From assembly GCA_937888925.1 (NCBI GenBank), contig CALARM010000248.1:1-6716 (forward strand): a stretch of DNA of 6,716 bases, read 5' to 3'. Source of the DNA: an uncultured Synergistia bacterium. Lineage in GTDB: Bacteria; Eremiobacterota; SpSt-956; JAKJGF01. Position numbers and translations under genes: made by a program. The notes under the pieces were generated by a model. It was not told the DNA's origin. It saw only the letters and a program-made list of their open reading frames with translations, and did no database searches. This document shows positions 1 through 5,468 of this stretch, one piece after another (the first letter of the stretch is position 1; every line of letters starts with the position of its first letter).

Positions 1-324
1 AAATCGACACTCGGAAAATCACTGGAATTAAATTCAGACCAGTATGAAGCCAATTTTTTAATGGGAAAACTTTATCTCTATGAAAGAGATTATGATAAAG
101 CTATAAAGTACATAGAAAAATCTCTTTCTTCAAAAGAACATGATATGTCATCTTTAATAGCTATTTCTGAGTGTTACTGGCAGAAAAAAGATTTAAAGCA
201 TATGGATGTGTATATAAAAAAAATAGAATCTCTCATTGAAATATATGACGGCGATGAAAAAGAAAAGATAAAAGATTTTATCGGTTACTGGAGAGAACCT
301 GGATGTTTGACAGGTGATGTTTGA
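1..324 (+). CDS. TPR-repeat protein, C-terminal part (partial, PelE-position)
   Basis: The frame is open from base 1, so the gene starts outside the window; the ATG at 61 is internal. About 107 residues are visible. One clear tetratricopeptide repeat has the helix pair around the codons for NFLMGKLYLYERDYDKAIKY (from base 49), with the usual Gly, Tyr, Ala and aromatic positions. A weaker second repeat follows, then a short Lys/Glu-rich tail ending in EPGCLTGDV. TPR proteins act as protein-protein scaffolds. In Pseudomonas the Pel operon runs pelE-pelF-pelG and PelE carries TPRs, so this position suggests a PelE-like or PelB-like Pel component. That is inference from context; the visible fragment cannot separate the two. 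The last codons and the TGA stop (322-324) lie inside a 7/14-bp tandem repeat, so the final six residues or so are repeat-encoded. Confidence 0.8.
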   Translation, partial: KSTLGKSLELNSDQYEANFLMGKLYLYERDYDKAIKYIEKSLSSKEHDMSSLIAISECYWQKKDLKHMDVYIKKIESLIEIYDGDEKEKIKDFIGYWREPGCLTGDV

Positions 325-345
325 CAGGTGATGTTTGACAGGTGA
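304..345 (+). repeat. Heptad tandem repeat, three 14-bp units (tgtttga/caggtga)
   Basis: Three perfect 14-bp units, each made of the two heptads tgtttga and caggtga, run from 304 to 345. Every heptad ends in TGA, at 308, 315, 322, 329, 336 and 343, so all three reading frames are closed. The TGA at 322 is the stop of the TPR gene. Each unit also contains an exact TTGACA. The array passes directly into acgcgttac, which differs by one base from the acgcattac units upstream of the epimerase gene. Confidence 0.9.
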
Positions 346-363
346 CGCGTTACAAAGTAATTT

Positions 364-412
364 ATATGAAAATGATAAAGTCTTATGCTTTACTGTCTAT
401 TCATTTTCATAT
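364..412 (+). other. Large interrupted hairpin in the pelF leader
   Basis: A perfect 12-bp inverted repeat (atatgaaaatga at 364-375, tcattttcatat at 401-412) is extended inward by 5 bp (taaag 376-380 with cttta 388-392). This leaves a 7-nt loop (381-387) and an 8-nt one-sided bulge (393-400). It is AT-rich and has no U-tract after it, so it is not a standard intrinsic terminator. It could be an RNA structure, a protein-binding palindrome, or part of an inserted repeat element. The sequence alone does not decide. Confidence 0.6.
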
Positions 413-419
413 TTCGTTG

Positions 420-434
420 TGACCGCTCCGGTCA
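420..434 (+). other. Small GC-richer hairpin (tgaccg-ctc-cggtca)
   Basis: A perfect 6-bp stem with a 3-nt loop lies 7 bases after the larger hairpin in the pelF leader. It is compact, and no run of T follows it. Its function is unknown. Confidence 0.45.
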
Positions 435-495
435 TGGTTGTTAGTAATGCATGATGTACAGGGATTAAAACCGTCATGCCTGACGCGTTATCGTC

Positions 496-524
496 ACGAC
501 AAGTTAAATAACATTACTTATAAA
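496..524 (+). promoter_or_regulatory. Candidate sigma-70-type promoter for pelF
   Basis: A TATAAA at 519-524 matches 5 of 6 bases of the -10 consensus. It lies 17 bp after acgaca at 496-501, which matches 4 of 6 bases of the -35 consensus. Transcription would begin near 531 and give a leader of about 30 nt. In an AT-rich genome such matches arise by chance, so this is tentative. pelF may instead be read through from the upstream Pel genes. Confidence 0.35.
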
Positions 525-548
525 ACAAAAGAAGTTTCACAGACAGGC

Positions 549-552
549 GGAG
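549..552 (+). promoter_or_regulatory. Shine-Dalgarno GGAG setting the pelF GTG start
   Basis: GGAG lies 8 nt before the GTG at 561. An in-frame TAA at 558-560 sits directly before that GTG, so no start further upstream in this frame is possible. The GTG start therefore rests on both the ribosome binding site and the preceding stop. Confidence 0.8.
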
Positions 553-560
553 ATAGTTAA

Positions 561-2906
561 GTGGAAGAAACAATAGATAAAATATTCAATGGTCTTGTGC
601 TTCTGGATGCAACAAAGAGGGAAGAAGCAGAATATCTTCTTTCGAAAATAAAGAACGAAGAAGATCTTCACAGTCTGGCACAGGCAGTGAAATTATCTGA
701 CTTTAAGATTAAGTATTATGTTATAAAACATCTGTCTTTATTTGATTATAAAAGTACTGTTAAAGATTTAACAGAATTTTTATTTGATGAGAGCAAAATT
801 ATTCAGAGAACTGCAGAAAGAGCACTGGATAATATAAGATCTGATTTTAAATATGATTATTTCCTGGATTTGCTTTCTTCATCTGATGACTATGTCCGCA
901 CTTATGCAATAAAATCTCTTGGCATGGGAGAACAGGCAAATGCTATTATACCGCTTATCGGGATATTAAAGGATAAAGATCCCGGAATAAGGGCCCGTAT
1001 AATAGACAGTCTTCGTCTTATAGGAGATGAAAGAGCCGAAGATACTGTTATAAAATCTTTGAGAGACTGTGATGCAGAAGTCAGATATGCTGCAGCCTTT
1101 TACTGTGGCAGCAGAAAAGTCAAAAAAGCCTGTAATGAAGTTGTTAAACTCCTCGACGATGAAAATCCTTCCGTTCGTGTTACCTGTGTATGGGCTCTTG
1201 GCCAGATTAAATCCTGTACTATTCCCGGAATATTGAAAAATTATTTAAAAAAAGAAAGAGATAAAAATGTAAGAAATGAAATACTAAGAGTATTGAGAGA
1301 ATCCGGTATGGCAGAGTCACTTTTCAGAGATAAAAACCTCTCTGTCGATGACGATGATGTTACAAATCCTGTATTGAAATGGACTATGGCGAAATTTTCA
1401 AAGGAAAAGAATTTCGAAAAAGCAGACATATGTCTTTTTGTGGAAGGAAGTTATCCTTATGTAAGAGGCGGCGTCTCTTCATGGGTTCAGGAACAGATTA
1501 AGTATTTTAAAGATTTTACTTTTTCCGTCGTTCATATGGTGGCTTCCAGTTCTGAAATAAAAGAATTTAAATATGATCTTCCAAAAAATATTTTATATTA
1601 TAAAGATATATATTTATACGATTTACCTGATATAAAGAGGAAAGGGAAAAACGCCGGAGCCAGGCATTTAATGGATATTCTCTTTGATTTTATAATATCT
1701 TCCGGGAAAATAGATAAAGACAGGTTTAAATATTTATGTAAAGAACTGGGTGTTATGGAGGGTTTAAAACTGGATATAGGTGATCTTTTTTTCTCTCCGG
1801 AAGCATGGAAATTTATAACAAAACTTTATAATAACAGTCTTTCAGATGTGCCTTTTCTTGAATACATCTGGTCATACAGATCTCTTGTATTACCGGTTTA
1901 TAATATTTTAAGAGCCACTTATCCTCCTGCTTCTTTATTTTATACTGTCCTTACCGGATATGCAGGGCTGGGAGCAACTCTTTCCAGCCTGTATTACAAT
2001 AAACCTTTGATGTTAACAGAACATGGTATTTACCACAGGGAGAGAATGATAGAAATAAATCAGGCCAACTGGATCTATGAGATAAAACAGGACGGTTATA
2101 TGGCAAGAGAAGTATTTACAGGATTGAAAAAAGTCTGGATAAATCTTTATCTTACTCTGAGTTCTCTTGTATATACCCATTCGTCTACTATAACTACTCT
2201 TTTCTCTGATAACGGTAGAATGGAAATAGAAGCAGGAGCAGACCCATCCAGGATTGTTATTATTCCAAATGGAATTGATATGGAGAGATTTGCATCTGTT
2301 AAGCCAAAGGAACTGAATAAAAAAACTCTTACTGTAACGCTTGTAGGAAGAGTTGTACCCATAAAAGACATAAAAACTTACATTCTTTCAGCCAGGCTGG
2401 TATGTGATGAAATGGGTGAAAATGTTAAATTTCTTGTTATGGGGCCTTATGATGAAGACAGAGAATATTTTGATGAATGTATTACCCTTATAAATCTGAT
2501 GGGCCTTGACGGCATTGTGGAATTCACCGGTAATGTAAATCTGGCAGAGGCTTTTAATGATGTAGATCTGGTTGTCCTTACCAGTATAAGTGAAGGACAG
2601 CCTCTTACGTTAATGGAAGCTATGAGCGCCGGCATACCATGTGTGGCTACAAATGTAGGATGTTGCAGGGAACTTCTATATGGTAAAGACGGTGAAGACG
2701 AGATGTTAGGAAAATGCGGACTTATAACGAATGTCCATGCTACCTCTGAAACAGCGGGCGCGATAATGACCATATTAAGGGATAGACACCTCTATAAAAG
2801 AATGGCTCAAACAGGGAAAATAAGAATGGAAAGATATTATCAGAAAAAAGATGTTTTGGAGAGATATGGTGCGGAGTTTAAGAAATTGTTGAAGAGTGAA
2901 GGGTGA
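561..2906 (+). CDS. pelF: PelF glycosyltransferase with N-terminal HEAT-repeat domain
   Basis: This 781-residue protein is a two-part fusion. Residues 1 to about 255 form HEAT repeats with a 31-residue period, marked by D-x-x-V-R turns (R113, R144, R175, R206, R238); two weaker repeats precede them. An acidic linker with four Asp follows at 263-266. Residues 287-781 match full-length PelF (about 500 residues in Pseudomonas), a cytoplasmic GT4-family, GT-B-fold transferase thought to polymerise the amino-sugar Pel polysaccharide from UDP-sugars. Visible PelF motifs are VEGSYPYVRGGVSSWV (294-309), TEHGIYHRER from residue 486, IPNGID (568-573), GRVVPIKD (596-603) with the phosphate-binding Arg/Lys, and the E-x7-E pair E678/E686. 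GT4 enzymes retain anomeric configuration. Met276 lacks a good ribosome binding site, so the fusion looks real. PelF should work with PelG and the upstream Pel proteins. Its last residues (SEG) and its stop are encoded by a heptad array. Confidence 0.93.
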   Translation: MEETIDKIFNGLVLLDATKREEAEYLLSKIKNEEDLHSLAQAVKLSDFKIKYYVIKHLSLFDYKSTVKDLTEFLFDESKIIQRTAERALDNIRSDFKYDYFLDLLSSSDDYVRTYAIKSLGMGEQANAIIPLIGILKDKDPGIRARIIDSLRLIGDERAEDTVIKSLRDCDAEVRYAAAFYCGSRKVKKACNEVVKLLDDENPSVRVTCVWALGQIKSCTIPGILKNYLKKERDKNVRNEILRVLRESGMAESLFRDKNLSVDDDDVTNPVLKWTMAKFSKEKNFEKADICLFVEGSYPYVRGGVSSWVQEQIKYFKDFTFSVVHMVASSSEIKEFKYDLPKNILYYKDIYLYDLPDIKRKGKNAGARHLMDILFDFIISSGKIDKDRFKYLCKELGVMEGLKLDIGDLFFSPEAWKFITKLYNNSLSDVPFLEYIWSYRSLVLPVYNILRATYPPASLFYTVLTGYAGLGATLSSLYYNKPLMLTEHGIYHRERMIEINQANWIYEIKQDGYMAREVFTGLKKVWINLYLTLSSLVYTHSSTITTLFSDNGRMEIEAGADPSRIVIIPNGIDMERFASVKPKELNKKTLTVTLVGRVVPIKDIKTYILSARLVCDEMGENVKFLVMGPYDEDREYFDECITLINLMGLDGIVEFTGNVNLAEAFNDVDLVVLTSISEGQPLTLMEAMSAGIPCVATNVGCCRELLYGKDGEDEMLGKCGLITNVHATSETAGAIMTILRDRHLYKRMAQTGKIRMERYYQKKDVLERYGAEFKKLLKSEG

Positions 2907-2938
2907 AGAGTGAAGGGTGAAGAGTGAAAAGTGAAGAA
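2891..2938 (+). repeat. GTGA-type heptad array at the pelF stop
   Basis: Six consecutive heptads of gaagagt, gaagggt or gaaaagt start at 2891 and end at 2932, with a decayed seventh copy (gaagaat) to about 2938. The first two alternate as a 14-bp unit. TGA recurs every 7 nt (2897, 2904, 2911, 2918, 2925, 2932), so all frames are closed. The TGA at 2904 ends pelF. Confidence 0.9.
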
Positions 2939-2943
2939 TAGAA

Positions 2944-2971
2944 TCACTGGTCACTGGTCACTGCTCACTGT
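2944..2971 (+). repeat. TCAC-type heptad array before pelG
   Basis: Four heptads (tcactgg, tcactgg, tcactgc, tcactgt) run without gaps. Their TCACT core is complementary to the AGTGA core of the preceding array. The closest pairing is agtga (2930-2934) with tcact (2944-2948) across a 9-nt loop. The same pairing can repeat every 7 nt with 2-nt mismatched gaps. The array ends just before the pelG ribosome binding site. Confidence 0.88.
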
Positions 2972-2988
2972 AGAAAGGTTTACCATTT

Positions 2989-4437
2989 ATGGCAGGCATA
3001 GGTTTTCTGTTAAAAAAATTATTACATGAAGACAGATATGTCAGTGATTTTAAAGCAAATTTAATTTCACTTATTATATCTTCGGGGCCATGGCTTTTTG
3101 CGGTTATGTCCATTGCAGGTCTCAGTGTATTTGCCGGCTCTTATTCTGTTCAGCCTGCTATGGTATTATTCAGGGTTATAATAGTCTATGTATATACCTT
3201 TTCCCTGATTATTACAAGTATATTTCAATTAGTGCTGACCCGTTTTATTTCAGATAGATTGTATCAGAGGGAATATTCTGCACTGTTTCCGAATTTTGCC
3301 GGTGTCATGTTTCTGTCAGGACTCTTATGTTTTATTGCTTCTTCTGTTTTTATATCTTTTTCTACAGTAAATTTTATATTGAAAATATTATTTGTAATTT
3401 TATTCTGTACCGTGTCTTTTCAGTGGATAATAATGGTTTTCCTCTCGTCTCTGAGGGATTATATAAAGGTTGTTTCCATATATTTTCTTGGATTTATATT
3501 GAGTTTTCTTACTGCTATGATTGCAGGTAAGTACTGGCATACAGAAGGTTATCTTGCAGGGTTTACACTGGGACAGGTTGCCATTGTAATCTTTCTTATA
3601 GGACGTATAAAAAGTGAATTTACATGGGGAGAAGACAGAATCTTTGAATTTACAAGATATTTTAATAAATATCCCCAGCTTGCACTGGCTGCTTTTTTAT
3701 ATAATCTTGGCTACTGGCTTGATAAATTGATTGTCTGGTATTCCCCTGAAGGTATCAGATTGGAAGCAGTTTTTCTGGCCCATTATCCCTATGATACATC
3801 GTCTTTTCTGGCTGCACTTACAATAATTCCTGCTATGTCCGTATTTTTTCTGCAGGTAGAAACAGATTTTTATGAAGGATTGAGAAAATATATAAATACA
3901 ATTCTGAATGAAGGTACTTATAAAGAAATAGAAGATAAAAGAATTTTTTTGATTTCAGCTCTGAAGGACAAATTACTGCACATAACAAAAATACAGTTTT
4001 TTATTACCCTTATAATCTTTCTTATAGCTCCTTATATAATAAGGTTTCTCCATTTTAATGCAGATGATATTGTCCCTGTATTTCGAATACTCATAGTAGC
4101 TGCTTTTTTCCAGATTTTATTTCTGGTCCTTGTCGTATTACACTGGTATCTTGAATTACTTACAGATTCCCTTGTATGTATTTCCATATTCACCATGTTA
4201 AACGGAATCCTGAGCTATCTGTTTATATGGCATAGCTCTTTTACTTCAGGCACAGGCTACCTGATAGCAATAATAATCAGCACCGTTATAATATTTTTGA
4301 ATCTCATGTATAAAATGAAACATCTTAATTATCTGACTTTTCTCTGTAAACCTGTTTCTCAGGGACAGCCGGTCATGCCGAAATTTAAATCAGTGACTAG
4401 TGACCTGACACCTGTGACCAGGGGCCGTAATCAATAA
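2989..4437 (+). CDS. pelG: PelG, MATE-like membrane protein of the Pel synthase
   Basis: This 482-residue, strongly hydrophobic protein has about 12 predicted membrane segments, near residues 24-50, 58-82, 104-125, 128-152, 160-180, 188-206, 229-247, 265-289, 335-352, 366-388, 394-413 and 422-441. The N-terminus has the typical PelG pattern MAGIGFLLKKLL, and SSGPWL follows at 31-36. A second hallmark is PYDTSSFLAALTIIPAM (267-283), followed by the charged VETDFYE (290-296). PelG is thought to form or assist the inner-membrane path for the polymer made by PelF, together with PelD and PelE. The ATG has AGAAAGG about 10 nt upstream and lies 82 bp after pelF, consistent with one transcript. The protein is somewhat longer than Pseudomonas PelG (about 456). 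The C-terminal SVTSDLTPVT (468-477) is encoded by a heptad array and looks like a non-native tail. The last 7 bp overlap the convergent epimerase gene. Confidence 0.95.
   Translation: MAGIGFLLKKLLHEDRYVSDFKANLISLIISSGPWLFAVMSIAGLSVFAGSYSVQPAMVLFRVIIVYVYTFSLIITSIFQLVLTRFISDRLYQREYSALFPNFAGVMFLSGLLCFIASSVFISFSTVNFILKILFVILFCTVSFQWIIMVFLSSLRDYIKVVSIYFLGFILSFLTAMIAGKYWHTEGYLAGFTLGQVAIVIFLIGRIKSEFTWGEDRIFEFTRYFNKYPQLALAAFLYNLGYWLDKLIVWYSPEGIRLEAVFLAHYPYDTSSFLAALTIIPAMSVFFLQVETDFYEGLRKYINTILNEGTYKEIEDKRIFLISALKDKLLHITKIQFFITLIIFLIAPYIIRFLHFNADDIVPVFRILIVAAFFQILFLVLVVLHWYLELLTDSLVCISIFTMLNGILSYLFIWHSSFTSGTGYLIAIIISTVIIFLNLMYKMKHLNYLTFLCKPVSQGQPVMPKFKSVTSDLTPVTRGRNQ
4391..4418 (+). repeat. Heptad array inside the 3' end of pelG
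   Basis: Four heptads (cagtgac, tagtgac, ctgacac, ctgtgac) lie in the coding end of pelG. At the fourth base of each unit, copies one, two and four have TGA, but copy three has ACA (4408-4410). That is the only one of the four positions in the pelG frame, so pelG stays open and ends 17 nt past the array at TAA 4435. Confidence 0.75.
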
Positions 4438-5360
4438 TTATCAAGCAGAATTTTCATCCCGTCTTCCAGAGTAAAAGAAGGTTTATATTCCAGTATTTCT
4501 CTGGCTTTTTTTATATCTGCCGCAGAATGTCTTATATCTCCTTCTCGTTCCTCTTTATAGATTGCCTTTATATTTTTTCCTGTAATGTTATTTATTATTT
4601 TCAGTAATGTTATAAGATTCTCCGAAATGCCTGTGGCAATATTGAACACTTCTCCGCCTTTAATTTTCTTGCTGTTTATAGCCAGTATATTTGCTTTTAC
4701 CACATCTTTTACAAATACAAAATCCCTTGTCTGCAGACCATCACCGAATATAACTGGAGGTGAGCCTGAGAGGATATTATCTGTAAATTTTGATATGACG
4801 CCTGAATAAGGAGAAGACGGATCCTGACGGGGGCCGAATACATTGAAATATCTGAGTGATATGACAGGTAAATTATATAGTTCCGAATAAATTTTTCCAT
4901 AATACTCTTTTCCTATCTTTGCTATCCCATAGGGAGTCAGAGGGCATGGAACCATTGTTTCAATCTTCGGAAGAACAGGATCATTGCCGTATACTGCAGC
5001 AGAACTTGCCAGGACTACTCTTTTTACTTTATTTCTTCTGGCACCTTCCAGAACATTAAGAGTTCCCGTCAGATTTATACTGTGATTATCAAGAGGACGG
5101 TTAATGGAATCAAAGACCGAAACAAGAGCAGCTTCATGAAAAACATAATCCACACCTTCTATTGCGTGAAGTATTTTGCTGAAATCTCTTATATCTCCTT
5201 CTATAAATTCCACTCTGTCTTTTATATGTTCAATATTCTTTACATATCCGGATGATAGATTATCTATTATAATAACCATGTTTTCCGGATTTTTTAATAA
5301 TTCTTCAGCTATATGGGAGCCTATAAAACCACAGCCCCCTGTTATCAGATATTTTGTCAT
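4431..5360 (-). CDS. UDP-hexose 4-epimerase, probable UDP-GlcNAc/UDP-GalNAc type (PelX/WbpP-like)
   Basis: This 309-residue extended short-chain dehydrogenase has the NAD-binding TGGCGFIG loop at residues 7-14, Asp33 after beta-2, SSAAVYG (119-125) with catalytic Ser120, and the Y144-x3-K148 pair. RYFNVFGPRQDP (170-181) is typical of WbpP-like UDP-GlcNAc epimerases. The gatekeeper that is Tyr299 in E. coli GalE aligns with Ser279 in GDIRHSAAD (274-282). A small residue there normally admits the N-acetyl group. Pel is rich in GalNAc, and some Pel clusters carry a UDP-GlcNAc C4-epimerase (PelX), so UDP-GalNAc supply is the likely role; UDP-Glc/UDP-Gal activity remains possible. The start at 5360 has GGAG 7 nt upstream (5368-5371). 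An in-frame ATG at 5414 would only add 18 residues, partly translated from heptad repeats, and is rejected. The stop overlaps pelG by 7 bp. Confidence 0.9.
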   Translation of the reverse strand: MTKYLITGGCGFIGSHIAEELLKNPENMVIIIDNLSSGYVKNIEHIKDRVEFIEGDIRDFSKILHAIEGVDYVFHEAALVSVFDSINRPLDNHSINLTGTLNVLEGARRNKVKRVVLASSAAVYGNDPVLPKIETMVPCPLTPYGIAKIGKEYYGKIYSELYNLPVISLRYFNVFGPRQDPSSPYSGVISKFTDNILSGSPPVIFGDGLQTRDFVFVKDVVKANILAINSKKIKGGEVFNIATGISENLITLLKIINNITGKNIKAIYKEEREGDIRHSAADIKKAREILEYKPSFTLEDGMKILLDNY

Positions 5361-5383
5361 TTTTATTCTCCGTTGTCCGGAAA

Positions 5384-5404
5384 CGTAATGCGTAATGCGT
5401 GATG
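5384..5404. repeat. Heptad array upstream of the epimerase gene
   Basis: Three units run on the + strand: cgtaatg, cgtaatg, cgtgatg. On the epimerase strand they read as acgcatc/acgcatt, that is, a TCAC/TTAC-type array placed before the ribosome binding site. The matching GTGA-type array lies at the kinase end of the same spacer. Confidence 0.85.
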
Positions 5405-5419
5405 CGTATTTCATCTACA

Positions 5420-5439
5420 GGGCGTTTTATTAAACGCCC
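5420..5439. other. 8-bp GC-rich palindrome between two heptad arrays
   Basis: gggcgttt (5420-5427) pairs perfectly with aaacgccc (5432-5439) around a 4-nt loop. Neither strand shows a T-run directly after the stem, so it is a poor intrinsic terminator. With a heptad array on each side it resembles a REP-like extragenic palindrome. Confidence 0.6.
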
Positions 5440-5440
5440 C

Positions 5441-5468
5441 TACTCACTTTTCACTACTCACCACTCAC
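5441..5468 (-). repeat. GTGA-type heptad array at the histidine kinase stop
   Basis: On the + strand the units are tactcac, ttttcac, tactcac and cactcac. On the gene strand they read gtgagtg, gtgagta, gtgaaaa and gtgagta, with TGA every 7 nt. The first TGA (5467-5465) is the kinase stop codon. Confidence 0.88.

Noticed and set aside
304..345. The direct repeats as a CRISPR array
   Set aside because: The units are contiguous 7/14-bp tandem copies with no unique spacers, far too short for CRISPR repeats.
366..422. An 18-codon reading frame (MKMIKSYALLSIHFHISL) in the pelF leader, possible leader peptide
   Set aside because: It has no ribosome binding site, and its bases are explained by the arms of the inverted repeat.
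2147..2773. Minus-strand reading frames of 74 and 108 codons inside pelF
   Set aside because: They are shadows of the pelF coding frame, with low-complexity Ser/Thr-rich translation, no ribosome binding sites and no recognisable domain.
1386..2906. pelF beginning at Met276 as a separate standard-length gene
   Set aside because: There is no convincing ribosome binding site before it, and the frame is continuous from the well-supported GTG at 561.
4585..5388. Plus-strand reading frames of about 70 codons across the epimerase gene
   Set aside because: They are antisense shadows of a gene with clear catalytic motifs.
5420..5439. Rho-independent terminator for the histidine kinase
   Set aside because: The stem is good, but no T-tract follows it on either strand.
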